DNA from: Nemertoderma westbladi
Taxonomy: Eukaryota > Xenacoelomorpha > Nemertodermatida > Nemertodermatidae
Direction: 5' to 3'
NCBI GenBank assembly: GCA_032718475.1
Contig: JAUCBJ010003075.1
Coordinates: 1-64,000 of the forward strand
Length of the DNA stretch: 64,000 bases
Part shown: piece by piece, positions 44,760 through 54,057 of the stretch
Position numbering within the stretch: the first letter of the stretch is position 1
Layout of the letters: the number at the start of each line of letters is the position of its first letter
Notes under the pieces: generated by a model
What the model saw: only the letters and a program-made list of their open reading frames with translations
What the model was told of the DNA's origin: nothing
Database searches by the model: none
Position numbers and translations under genes: made by a program

Positions 44760-46060
44760 ACGGAACAGTGTCGCTTACCTGTGTTGTAACTGATACGGAA
44801 CAGTGTCGCTTACCTGTGTTGTAACTGGAGACGGAACAGTGTCGCTTATCTGTGTTGTAACTGGAGACGGAACAGTGTCGCTTACCTGTGTTGTAACTGG
44901 AGACGGAACAGTGTCGCTTACCTGTGTTGTAACTGGAGACGGAACAGTGTCGCTTACCTGTGTTGTAACTATGGAGACGGAACAGTGTCGCTTACCTGTG
45001 TTGTAACTGATACGGAACAGTGTCGCTTACCTGTGTTGTAACTGGAGACGGAACAGTGTCGCTTACCTGTGTTGTAACTGGAGACGGAACAGTGTCGCTT
45101 ACCTGTGTTGTAACTGGAGACGGAACAGTGTCGCTTACCTGTGTTGTAACTGGAGACGGAACAGTGTCGCTTACCTGTGTTGTAACTGGAGACGGAACAG
45201 TGTCGCTTATCTGTGTTGTAACTGGAGACGGAACAGTGTCGCTTACCTGTGTTGTAACTGGAGACGGAACAGTGTCGCTTACCTGTGTTGTAACTGGAGA
45301 CGGAACAGTGTCGCTTACCTGTGTTGTAACTATGGAGACGGAACAGTGTCGCTTACCTGTGTTGTAACTGATACGGAACAGTGTCGCTTACCTGTGTTGT
45401 AACTGGAGACGGAACAGTGTCGCTTACCTGTGTTGTAACTATGGAGACGGAACAGTGTCGCTTACCTGTGTTGTAACTGATACGGAACAGTGTCGCTTAC
45501 CTGTGTTGTAACTGGAGACGGAACAGTGTCGCTTATCTGTGTTGTAACTGGAGACGGAACAGTGTCGCTTACCTGTGTTGTAACTGGAGACGGAACAGTG
45601 TCGCTTACCTGTGTTGTAACTGGAGACGGAACAGTGTCGCTTACCTGTGTTGTAACTATGGAGACGGAACAGTGTCGCTTACCTGTGTTGTAACTGATAC
45701 GGAACAGTGTCGCTTACCTGTGTTGTAACTGGAGACGGAACAGTGTCGCTTACCTGTGTTGTAACTGGAGACGGAACAGTGTCGCTTACCTGTGTTGTAA
45801 CTGGAGACGGAACAGTGTCGCTTACCTGTGTTGTAACTGGAGACGGAACAGTGTCGCTTACCTGTGTTGTAACTGGAGACGGAACAGTGTCGCTTATCTG
45901 TGTTGTAACTGGAGACGGAACAGTGTCGCTTACCTGTGTTGTAACTGGAGACGGAACAGTGTCGCTTACCTGTGTTGTAACTGGAGACGGAACAGTGTCG
46001 CTTACCTGTGTTGTAACTATGGAGACGGAACAGTGTCGCTTACCTGTGTTGTAACTGATA
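44760..46060. repeat. 687-bp tandem duplication in the satellite
   Basis: Blocks of roughly 44760-45370 and 45447-46057 share the same unit order at an offset of 687 bp. This includes the GCTTATCTG variants at matching positions, in which the GT of the minus-strand splice motif is changed to AT. It is another sign of recent block amplification near the right end of the array. Confidence 0.78.
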
Positions 46061-46952
46061 CGGAACAGTGTCGCTTACCTGTGTTGTAACTGGAGACGGA
46101 ACAGTGTCGCTTACCTGTGTTGTAACTGGAGACGGAACAGTGTCGCTTACCTGTGTTGTAACTGGAGACGGAACAGTGTCGCTTACCTGTGTTGTAACTG
46201 ATACGGAACAGTGTCGCTTACCTGTGTTGTAACTGGAGACGGAACAGTGTCGCTTACCTACGTTGTAACCAATACGGAACAGTGTCGCTTACCTGTGTTG
46301 TAACTAGAGACGGAACAGTGTCGCTTACCTGTGTTGTAACTGGAGACGGAACAGTGTCGCTTACCTGCGTTGTAACTGATACGGAACAGTGTCGCTTACC
46401 TGTGTTGTAACTGGAGACGGAACAGTGTCGCTTACCTGCGTTGTAACTGATACGGAACAGTGTCGCTTACCTGTGTTGTAACTGGAGACGGAACAGTGTC
46501 GCTTACCTACGTTGTAACCAATACGGAACAGTGTCGCTTACCTGTGTTGTAACTAGAGACGGAACAGTGTCGCTTACCTGTGTTGTAACTGGAGACGGAA
46601 CAGTGTCGCTTACCTGTGTTGTAACTGGAGACGGAACAGTGTCGCTTACCTGTGTTGTAACTGGAGACGGAACAGTGTCGCTTACCTGTGTTGTAACTGG
46701 AGACGGAACAGTGTCGCTTACCTGTGTTGTAACTGGAGACGGAACAGTGTCGCTTACCTGTGTTGTAACTGGAGACGGAACAGTGTCGCTTACCTGTGTT
46801 GTAACTATGGAGACGGAACAGTGTCGCTTACCTGTGTTGTAACTGATACGGAACAGTGTCGCTTACCTGTGTTGTAACTGGTTACGGAACAGTGTCGCTT
46901 ACCTATGTTGTAACTGGAGACGGAACTGTGTCGCTTATCTGTGTTGTAACTG

Positions 46953-46970
46953 CACTGAAAAAAGTAAGTG
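46953..46970 (+). repeat. Left terminal inverted repeat of the CACTG element
   Basis: CACTGAAAAAAGTAAGTG, an exact reverse complement of 54951-54968. The repeat begins with CACT and ends with AGTG, so each end is itself weakly palindromic. Inward similarity beyond 18 bp is weak. Confidence 0.85.
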
Positions 46971-47184
46971 CCGGTCGATTTTTTAACCATTGGTTATGGA
47001 TAGGTACTTGCGGTAGTGATTGGTAAACCGGGGGTTAGTATGGATCATACAAAAATGGCTGGTAGTAACCTCCGGTTGCGATATTAAACCGGCGGTTTAA
47101 GATGTATTGGTTATATTACCTGAAACGAAACCTGTAGTCAGTGCGGAATTTTGCATAGAAAGTGACGGTTGTATTAAAAAGGTG
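46971..47184. other. Left sub-terminal region of the CACTG element
   Basis: About 210 bp of non-coding sequence rich in GGTT/AACC half-sites, for example AAACCGGGGGTTAG near 47026 and AAACCGGCGGTTTAAG near 47086. No gene is visible. The motifs are the same palindrome family found in the two minisatellites and the right arm of this element. Confidence 0.6.
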
Positions 47185-47189
47185 GTTAT

Positions 47190-47960
47190 TAAATTTTCAA
47201 ACTGGCGGTTCTTATTGATGAAAACATGTAATTTTCAAACCGGCGGTTTTTATGAAATGTAAAAATGGTGGTTTTATTTTTAAACTGTTGGTTCTTGTTA
47301 ATTAAACGCTTATAGTTTTCAAACCGGCGGTTTTTATGAAATGTAAAAATGGTGGTCTTATATTCAAACTGTCGGTTCTTGTTAATAAACACGTATGTAG
47401 TTTTCAAACCGGCGGTTTTTATGAAATGTAAAAATGGTGGTCTTATATTCAAACTGTCGGTTCTTGTTAACAAACACGTATGTAGTTTTCAAACCGGCGG
47501 TTTTTATGAAATGTAAAAATGGTGGTCTTATATTCAAACTGTCGGTTCTTGTTAACAAACACGTATGTAGTTTTCAAACCGGCGGTTTTTATGAAATGTA
47601 AAAATGGTGGTCTTATATTCAAACTGTCGGTTCTTGTTAATAAACACGTATGTAGTTTTCAAACCGGCGGTTTTTATGAAATGTAAAAATGGTGGTCTTA
47701 TATTCAAACTGTCGGTTCTTGTTAACAAACACGTATGTAGTTTTCAAACCGGCGGTTTTTATGAAATGTAAAAATGGTGGTCTTATATTCAAACTGTCGG
47801 TTCTTGTTAATAAACACGTATGTAGTTTTCAAACCGGCGGTTTTTATGAAATGTAAAAATGGTGGTCTTATATTCAAACTGTCGGTTCTTGTTAACAAAC
47901 ACGTATGTAGTTTTCAAACCGGCGGTTTGTATGAAATGTAAAAATGGCGGTTGTATTTTG
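47190..47960. repeat. 85-bp minisatellite inside the CACTG element
   Basis: The string CAAACCGGCGG begins at 47236, 47320, 47405, 47490, 47575, 47660, 47745, 47830 and 47915, so the period is 84-85 bp over nine copies. A degenerate leading copy lies near 47195. Each unit carries two versions of the palindromic motif: AAACCGGCGGTTT and, about 45 bp later, AAACTGTCGGTTC. Copies alternate mainly in TTAATAAAC versus TTAACAAAC. The first and last copies are the most diverged. Open frames on either strand here are by-products of the repeat. Confidence 0.92.
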
Positions 47961-48061
47961 ACAATTGCCGGTTTTTACTATACATACAAAGACCCTAAGT
48001 TGTGTAATTCAACTGGTAATGCCGTTATTTCTGTATTACAGAGGCGTGATATGATATAACT

Positions 48062-48655
48062 AATTTACAATAATGACTGCCAGTTTATCACAGAACCACA
48101 GATTTACAATAATGACTGCCAGTTTATCACAGAACCACAGATTTACAATAATGACTGCCAGTTTATCACAGAACCACAGATTTACAATAAAGACTGCCAG
48201 TTTATCACAGAACCGCAGATTTACAATAATGACTGCCAGTTTATCACAGAACCACAGATTTACAATAATGACTGCCAGTTTATCACAGAACCACAGATTT
48301 ACAATAATGACTGCCAGTTTATCACAGAACCACAGATTTACAATAATGACTGCCAGTTTATCACAGAACCACAGATTTACAATAATGCTGCCAGTTTATC
48401 ACAGAACCACAGATTTACAATAATGACTGCCAGTTTATCACAGAACCACAGATTTACAATAATGCTGCCAGTTTATCACAGAACCACAGATTTACAATAA
48501 TGACTGCCAGTTTATCACAGAACCACAGATTTACAATAATGACTGCCAGTTTATCACAGAACCACAGATATAGAACCGCAGATTTGCAATAATAACTGCC
48601 AGTTTATCACAGAACCACACACAGATTTACAAACTAATAACTGCCAGTTTGTATA
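48062..48655. repeat. 39-bp minisatellite inside the CACTG element
   Basis: About 15 tandem copies of a 39-bp unit containing AATGACTGCCAGTTTATC and ACAGAACCACAGATTTAC. Two copies, near 48385 and 48465, lack one base and are 38 bp. The last two copies are degenerate. Because 39 is divisible by three, a spurious 13-residue repeat peptide can be read; I do not call it a gene. The unit contains the ACTGCCAGTT half-palindrome shared with the rest of the element. Confidence 0.92.
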
Positions 48656-48768
48656 TGTAAATATAAAAAGTAAATATATATAATCAAAACATAATTTTAA
48701 ATTATTAATTAAACTTGGTTAAAATTAATTAATTTATATAAATTAATTGAAATGAATTATCTAATATG
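48656..48768. other. AT-rich spacer before the retrotransposon
   Basis: About 110 bp of nearly pure A/T with repeated TTAATTAA-type words. No gene is seen. It ends at GCTGA (48769-48773), the 5-bp target site duplicated by the LTR element. Confidence 0.6.
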
Positions 48769-48773
48769 GCTGA

Positions 48774-49019
48774 TGTAACCCTCATTATCATTCCTAATTA
48801 TATTTCATATTGATTACACCATTCACACAGGCAGTTTGACCTTTGACATCCTACCGTACTGGCATGCTATTATATATATGTAATGTAGGCCTATATAAAT
48901 CAATTAATTCATTATGTGTGTGTCGGTAATCAGTAATATACGTATGCCTAATATTGGACAATAAAATTAGAATAAAGAATTTCTGTGTACCGGTAACAAA
49001 CTGTTTCCTCGCGCCCACA
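48774..49019 (+). repeat. 5' LTR
   Basis: 246 bp beginning TGTAACCC and ending CGCCCACA, which I read as identical to 53807-54052. It has a TATA-like box TATATAAAT at 48892-48900 and two AATAAA polyadenylation signals at 48960-48965 and 48971-48976. Both lie downstream of the TATA box, as expected for an R/U5 region. Confidence 0.95.
48892..48900 (+). promoter_or_regulatory. Putative LTR TATA box
   Basis: TATATAAAT lies about 60 bp upstream of the AATAAA signals in the 246-bp LTR. Its position suits an RNA polymerase II core promoter for the genomic transcript. The same box is at 53925-53933 in the 3' LTR. Confidence 0.55.
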
Positions 49020-49021
49020 TT

Positions 49022-49035
49022 TGGTGACCCGGACG
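49022..49035 (+). other. Primer-binding site, tRNA-Trp-like
   Basis: TGGTGACCCGGACG begins two bases after the 5' LTR. It matches the complement of the 3' end of animal tRNA-Trp (TGGTGACCCCGACG) at 13 of 14 positions. A tRNA-Trp primer is typical of CsRn1-clade Gypsy elements. Confidence 0.75.
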
Positions 49036-49088
49036 ATCCTTATTCAGCAAATACCGGTAATTCCGAACCATACTCCACAATTTACAAG

Positions 49089-52000
49089 ATGCCGAATCTT
49101 AACACATTCCGGAAAGCCGAACTGCTTGAAACATTGAAGCGGCTGAATAGCCACGATGACACGTACATCGCGCCGCAACTCAAATCAGAGATTATCGACG
49201 CTCTAATGAAAGAGAACCCTTCAGCAGTCGAGTTTCTGCTGAAAGCGGGCGCAACTGAAGCTGCTACGGGTAGCAGTTCATTCGATGCGCCTTCACATAA
49301 TACTCCATATCAGAAACTACGATTGCCGGAATTTTATGCGAAAGATGTTCGGGTGTGGTTCGCGCAGGCAGAGGCGGTTCTGCTCGGACAAAGTGCGGTA
49401 TCGATGAAAGCGAATATCCTGGCGGCCATTCCAACTGAGTCTATCCTCGAGGCAGGGGTAGATTTAGACGAAAGTTACGTTATCATTAAACATAACATTA
49501 TAGTCCACTTAGCCGATAGTGACGAACGACGTTTCCGCAAACTCTTGGTCTCTCATGAGCTGGGAGATAGAAAACCGTCGGCGGCATTAAGACAGATGCA
49601 ACGTTTAGCACCGGGTGCTTCCAACGATAAACTCATTCGCATACGATTCCTTGAGATTCTACCAGAGACAGTCTCAATCGTCCTCTCCACTCTTGGGGAG
49701 CTGCCACTCGACAAGTTGGCTGAAGTTGCCGACAAGATGGTGGAGCAGCAGCAGGACCAGTCTGCCAGCCACGGTTTATCTGCTGCAGCTGCTCCCATCT
49801 CTCACATCGCGAACATCTCCCAATTACAGGAATCCAACCTCGCTCTCCTGAACACTCAGAAACAGTTAGCCGATCAGATTGCTCAGATAACCACGGAGTT
49901 GCGTTCTCTGTCTGACAATCGCGGCCGCTACCAGGGCCGCGGCCGCTACCAGGGCCGATCTGAATCTCGCGGCCGCAGCGGTTCCTCCCACCGACGTTCA
50001 TCCGACTACAACCCGGATGGCTCACTCTGTTACTACCACTATCGCTTTGGTCGGGAATCCCGCAAGTGTAAACCGCCCTGCTCCTGGAGGCAGCCAACCC
50101 CCAGCGACGGCAGTGCCCCGGCTCCAGAGCGGAGCAATCATCCCCACTATACTAGTAGCTCTAGGAATCGCAGTGCACTTAATGCTGTATATGTATCATC
50201 AGATACTGTAGGTACGTTCCTTGTTGATTCAGGAAGTGACTTCTCAATTTTACCACAATCTTATATTAGTCTGTTGAACAAGTTCAAACCCAAAACATCA
50301 CATACTTTGACAGCTGCAAATCAGTCCAATATTAATATTTTTGGTGAAGGTGAGCTTGAATTTTCGGTTTCTGAGTTAGACGACCATACATTTAAGTGGA
50401 CATTTATTGTAGCCGATGTTATCCAACCCATTCTCGGATTAGATTTTTTGAAATATTTTCATGTGAACATAGATTGTGCACAATGTACAGTGTATTTTAA
50501 TCAATTTGAACCTACATTTAGTGAATCACGGAAATCAGGTGCGCCTAGTAATAACGGCAACACGAATAGTGTATTTTCAAGTAAAACTAGATTTTCTAGC
50601 TCAAATAACGGTACCGGTACATTATCTAGTAATATGGAACTATTTTTATTGTGGTTTAAGTATATCATATTTCCCATTATGTGGCTATGTTCGTCCAAGT
50701 CCATATGGTCTAACTTAGTCTTTAGTGCAGGTATTTTATTTTGTTTATTAAGTGTTATCGCAGTACCGTGGATGTGTGGTGTATATGATGCCAGTTCGCA
50801 TTCCAATGTGTTTTTAATTACATCACATAGCGTTGAAAGTATCACATCTGATATTAATCCACAATTAAGCAAAATTTTGAACAAGTATGGCGACGTTTTC
50901 AAACCCAAATTAGCTACTGAATTTGTGAATCACTCTGTCGAACACCATATAGTAACGGAAGGACAACCTTGTTTCGCAAAACCACGCCGTTTATACGGAG
51001 ACCGTTTATCAGCGGCTTCTAACGAATTTGACAATTTATTACGACAGGGTATTGTTAAACGTAGTGAGTCCCCATGGGCTACACCATTACATTGTGTAAA
51101 GAAACCAGATGGCAGTATCCGACCTTGTGGTGACTATAGAAAATTGAACAGTATGACGGTACGCGATAATTATCCAATGCCAAACATTGCGGATATAACT
51201 GATAAATTTAGAGGGTGCAAGATTTTCAGTAAAATAGATCTCGAAAAGGCCTATTATCAGGTTCCAATGGCTAAAAACGATATCTTAAAAACGGCAATTA
51301 CAACCCCATTTGGACTTTTTCTTTTCACACGTATGCCTTTTGGTCTGCGTAATGCCAGTCAAACCTTTCAAAGGTTGATTGACACTACACTGTACGACAT
51401 CAATTGTGCAGTTGGATACATAGATGATATATTGGTTGCAAGTCCTAGCATAGAGCAGCACCATAAAGACATTCAACTCGTTCTAGAACGTTTACGAAAA
51501 TTTAGTCTAACAGCTAAACGCTCGAAATGCGAATTTTTTAAACGTGAAGTAAATTTTCTTGGTTTCACTATTTCGGGTACAGGTGTAAAACCAATCAAAT
51601 CAAAGATAGTTGCCATGGAAAATTTTCCAGAGCCCAAAAATCGATCATCATTGCGTCGGTTCCTCGGAATGGCAGGTTACTATCATAGATTTGTGCCGAA
51701 TTTTTCTGACGTTGCAGCGCCTCTAACTGATCTAAATAAAAATAAGTTTGACATCCCCGAAAATTTCGAAATGTCAGCTGAAGCAAAACAGGCTTTTTCA
51801 AAATTAAAGAAGAGTCTTCAAAATGCTGTAACTTTATCATTTCCAAAGCCTGACGCTCCTGTAACCTTGACAACAGACGCGTCAGACCAGGCGGTTGGTG
51901 CCGTCATCCACCAAGTTGTAAATAACGTATCTGAACCGATCAGTTTCTTTTCAAAAAAATTGTCTGAAACTGAACAGAGAAAGTCAGCTTTCGACAAAGA

Positions 52001-53468
52001 GCTGTTAGCGATTTATCTTGCTCTCAAACATAACGATTGGCTTTTAGGTCAGCACATTACAATTTTTACAGACCATAAGCCACTTGTAAATTGTTTAGGG
52101 ATGAAAAATCCCACACCCCAACAAACCCGTTGGCTCTCATACATTTCTGAGTACAACTGTCAAATTAAATATATAGCGGGAGCCGAAAATATTGTAGCTG
52201 ATTCTTTATCACGCCCCCTAGCGGCCATATTTTTTGATACAAATGATAATTCGAAACTAGCCACTGCTCAAAAGCAAGATAAATCGCTACAAAGTTTCTT
52301 TCAGTCAACTACTTTACCTTTACAATACGCACATTTAGAAGATGGTAATATCCTAGTGTGCGACAAATCAAAAGGCCATAATCGACCATACTTACCTTCA
52401 ATTTTGCGACATCATATTTTTGATAAATTTCATGAACTTTCTCATGCTGGACCAGATGGTACTTTCAATTTAATAAGTAACCGCTATATCTGGCCTGGAA
52501 TGCGACGTGAAATTAAAATGTGGGCGAAAGCTTGCCAAAAGTGCCAACAGTCAAAAATTTCAACGCATACGAAAACTGCTGTAGAAACGATCCCGACTAA
52601 CAGTCGCTTTGAAACTGTACATATAGATTTAGTAGGTCCTCTACCGGTGTCCAAAGGACACAAGTATTTACTCACTATCATTGATAGGTTTACTAGGTGG
52701 CCTGAAGTAGTCCCCCTAAAAGATATTACGACAGAAACAGTTGCCCAAGCTTTCCTTTTCAATTGGGTAAGCCGGTTCGGTGTGCCACGTACTGTCATTA
52801 CGGATCGCGGCGCACAATTTGAGTCAGCAGTTTGGAGCTCTCTAATGAAGTCCCTTGGCACAAAACGGCGTCGTACAACTGCTTATCACCCGTCCTGTAA
52901 CGGGACTATAGAACGTTTTCACCGTCAGTTAAAAAATTCCCTTCGATCAAAATGTAATTCAACCTATTGGTTTGATGAACTACCATTGGTTTTGTTGGGT
53001 TTGCGCTCTAATATCGGAGTGCACAAGTTTTCGCCTGCACAACTGGTATATGGCGCAGAGCTTCAATTACCAGGTCAATTTTTCGAATTTTCGGACAAGT
53101 CTGATAAGTTCGATAATTTTAACTGGCATAATTTCACATCTCGGCTCTTCGAGAAAGTTGATAATTTTCAGAGTCCAGTTAGAAAATATAAATCAAAAGC
53201 ATCAATCCCCAAAGAATTGTCTGAAGCAACTCATGTCTGGGTAAAAGAACCTAAGAAAACTGGATCATTGAAACCGCTTTATGCGGGACCGTATAGAGTA
53301 GTTTCGCGAAATAGTAAAACTATCGACATAGAACGCCATTCAAAAATTGAAAAGTTGACGCTCGACAGAGTGAAACCAGTTGTTTCTGAATGTGTGAACT
53401 ACACTAAACCGAAAACTAAAAAGTGTGTAACATTTTCATTAATTGAAACTATCCACATTTCTGATTGA
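49089..53468 (+). CDS. Gag-Pol polyprotein of the CsRn1-type retrotransposon
   Basis: One frame of 1,459 codons from the first in-frame ATG. The frame is open upstream to 48930, but those codons lie in the LTR and primer site and have no ATG. Residues about 1-300 are Gag, followed by an Arg/Gly-rich stretch and a CHCC zinc knuckle, C314-X2-H317-X9-C327-X3-C331. The aspartic protease has DSG at 380-382. Two hydrophobic segments lie at about 518-534 and 543-563. The reverse transcriptase has YIDD at 777-780 and RNase H has a TDAS motif with D930. The integrase has a zinc finger H1115-X3-H1119-X29-C1149-X2-C1152 and catalytic D1180, D1239 and E1275 (DX35E). A GPY/F module (GPY at 1400-1402) follows. 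There is no frameshift or internal stop, and Gag and Pol are fused in one frame. The known roles are particle assembly, reverse transcription and integration. Confidence 0.95.
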   Translation: MPNLNTFRKAELLETLKRLNSHDDTYIAPQLKSEIIDALMKENPSAVEFLLKAGATEAATGSSSFDAPSHNTPYQKLRLPEFYAKDVRVWFAQAEAVLLGQSAVSMKANILAAIPTESILEAGVDLDESYVIIKHNIIVHLADSDERRFRKLLVSHELGDRKPSAALRQMQRLAPGASNDKLIRIRFLEILPETVSIVLSTLGELPLDKLAEVADKMVEQQQDQSASHGLSAAAAPISHIANISQLQESNLALLNTQKQLADQIAQITTELRSLSDNRGRYQGRGRYQGRSESRGRSGSSHRRSSDYNPDGSLCYYHYRFGRESRKCKPPCSWRQPTPSDGSAPAPERSNHPHYTSSSRNRSALNAVYVSSDTVGTFLVDSGSDFSILPQSYISLLNKFKPKTSHTLTAANQSNINIFGEGELEFSVSELDDHTFKWTFIVADVIQPILGLDFLKYFHVNIDCAQCTVYFNQFEPTFSESRKSGAPSNNGNTNSVFSSKTRFSSSNNGTGTLSSNMELFLLWFKYIIFPIMWLCSSKSIWSNLVFSAGILFCLLSVIAVPWMCGVYDASSHSNVFLITSHSVESITSDINPQLSKILNKYGDVFKPKLATEFVNHSVEHHIVTEGQPCFAKPRRLYGDRLSAASNEFDNLLRQGIVKRSESPWATPLHCVKKPDGSIRPCGDYRKLNSMTVRDNYPMPNIADITDKFRGCKIFSKIDLEKAYYQVPMAKNDILKTAITTPFGLFLFTRMPFGLRNASQTFQRLIDTTLYDINCAVGYIDDILVASPSIEQHHKDIQLVLERLRKFSLTAKRSKCEFFKREVNFLGFTISGTGVKPIKSKIVAMENFPEPKNRSSLRRFLGMAGYYHRFVPNFSDVAAPLTDLNKNKFDIPENFEMSAEAKQAFSKLKKSLQNAVTLSFPKPDAPVTLTTDASDQAVGAVIHQVVNNVSEPISFFSKKLSETEQRKSAFDKELLAIYLALKHNDWLLGQHITIFTDHKPLVNCLGMKNPTPQQTRWLSYISEYNCQIKYIAGAENIVADSLSRPLAAIFFDTNDNSKLATAQKQDKSLQSFFQSTTLPLQYAHLEDGNILVCDKSKGHNRPYLPSILRHHIFDKFHELSHAGPDGTFNLISNRYIWPGMRREIKMWAKACQKCQQSKISTHTKTAVETIPTNSRFETVHIDLVGPLPVSKGHKYLLTIIDRFTRWPEVVPLKDITTETVAQAFLFNWVSRFGVPRTVITDRGAQFESAVWSSLMKSLGTKRRRTTAYHPSCNGTIERFHRQLKNSLRSKCNSTYWFDELPLVLLGLRSNIGVHKFSPAQLVYGAELQLPGQFFEFSDKSDKFDNFNWHNFTSRLFEKVDNFQSPVRKYKSKASIPKELSEATHVWVKEPKKTGSLKPLYAGPYRVVSRNSKTIDIERHSKIEKLTLDRVKPVVSECVNYTKPKTKKCVTFSLIETIHISD

Positions 53469-53806
53469 ACTAAAACCATTAAGATCCAATCATTAAATCC
53501 AACGGTATTGCGTTTAACATATGCTTACCTATTTTGTTGTAGTCGTGCTGTTTTTGTCTATTCCGGATAGGTGCGTATCACCGCGGAATTAATTTTCTGT
53601 ATAAAATGTATTAATTTGTGGTAATAATTAAATATTTAAATAATATGAACGTGTTGCCATTTTTTTTTCTCAAACATATCTAGGCGATTTCCGTTAGTTT
53701 TTTTTTTTTCATATACCTTTAATTAGTTTCTTAATTAAAGCCTACAATATGATTAGTTTCTTGATTAATGTTAACCATAGTGCTCCGCACTTAACGAAGG
53801 GAGCCA
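53469..53806 (+). other. 3' non-coding region and polypurine tract of the retrotransposon
   Basis: 338 bp between the gag-pol stop and the 3' LTR without a recognisable gene. There is no envelope-like frame. The short purine run GAAGGGAG at 53796-53803, three bases before the LTR, is the likely plus-strand primer. A T-run of about ten bases lies near 53700. Confidence 0.6.
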
Positions 53807-54052
53807 TGTAACCCTCATTATCATTCCTAATTATATTTCATATTGATTACACCATTCACACAGGCAGTTTGACCTTTGACATCCTACCGTACTGGCATGC
53901 TATTATATATATGTAATGTAGGCCTATATAAATCAATTAATTCATTATGTGTGTGTCGGTAATCAGTAATATACGTATGCCTAATATTGGACAATAAAAT
54001 TAGAATAAAGAATTTCTGTGTACCGGTAACAAACTGTTTCCTCGCGCCCACA
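53807..54052 (+). repeat. 3' LTR
   Basis: 246 bp that I read as identical to the 5' LTR. Polyadenylation signals are at 53993-53998 and 54004-54009. It is followed directly by GCTGA (54053-54057), the right copy of the target duplication. Confidence 0.95.
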
Positions 54053-54057
54053 GCTGA

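Larger units (their letters stand above)
1..46952 (-). repeat. 36-bp satellite array, left part (about 1,300 units)
   Basis: Head-to-tail tandem array that starts mid-unit at the left edge, so its true length is unknown. The commonest unit is 36 bp and has the plus-strand core GTGTCGCTTACCTGTG followed by TTGTAACT and a variable spacer. Spacer variants set the unit length: GGAGAC, GGTTAC or GGTTTC give 36 bp, GATAC gives 35, GGTTTAC gives 37 and ATGGAGAC gives 38. A second variable site is TGTG versus TACG, TGCG, TATG or TGTT after the ACC. There are no unique spacers between units, so this is a satellite and not a CRISPR array. I give the minus strand because an EDEM3-like gene on that strand appears to be transcribed through it, and on that strand nearly every unit reads AG|GTAAGC. 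Open frames appear only because 36 is divisible by three, and the 35-, 37- and 38-bp units break them. The array stops at the TG duplicated by the element starting at 46953. Confidence 0.97.
48774..54052 (+). mobile_element. Complete Ty3/Gypsy LTR retrotransposon, CsRn1 clade
   Basis: A 5,279-bp element with two 246-bp LTRs (TGTAAC...CCCACA) and a 5-bp target duplication GCTGA at 48769-48773 and 54053-54057. It has a primer-binding site resembling the tRNA-Trp complement, a single gag-pol frame, and a short polypurine stretch just before the 3' LTR. The pol order is protease, RT, RNase H, integrase, which is diagnostic of Ty3/Gypsy and not Copia. The tRNA-Trp-like primer site and the CHCC Gag knuckle are known hallmarks of the CsRn1 clade of invertebrates. 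Identical LTRs by eye and an intact frame point to a very recent insertion that may still be active. It lies antisense to the EDEM3-like gene. Confidence 0.95.

Noticed and set aside
1-46952. CRISPR array (36-bp repeat length is typical)
   Set aside because: Repeats are directly contiguous with no unique spacers, no cas genes are present, and the context is an intron-containing animal locus.
1-46952. Dozens of short repetitive coding frames (SLTCVVT-type repeats)
   Set aside because: They follow arithmetically from 36-bp units. They are ended by every 35-, 37- or 38-bp unit, lack a consistent start, and appear in four of six frames at once.
1-46952. Centromeric satellite with a CENP-B box
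   Set aside because: No CENP-B box-like sequence is seen in the unit, and the array borders a gene exon. A centromeric role cannot be excluded but has no support here.
47189-47473. 94-codon minus-strand frame in the 85-bp array
   Set aside because: 85 is not divisible by three; the frame runs only through the first, irregular copies and resembles no protein I know.
48073-48423. 116-codon plus-strand frame with a 13-residue repeat
   Set aside because: A by-product of the 39-bp minisatellite; it stops at a unit with a 1-bp deletion.
48954-49088. N-terminal extension of gag-pol from a TTG codon in the LTR
   Set aside because: A eukaryotic element would use ATG. The first in-frame ATG is 49089, and the upstream codons span the LTR and primer-binding site.
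49553-52861. Several frames of 60-154 codons overlapping gag-pol on either strand
   Set aside because: Shadows of the strong gag-pol frame without family motifs.
53469-53806. Envelope gene of the retrotransposon
   Set aside because: No open frame of useful length lies between the pol stop and the 3' LTR.
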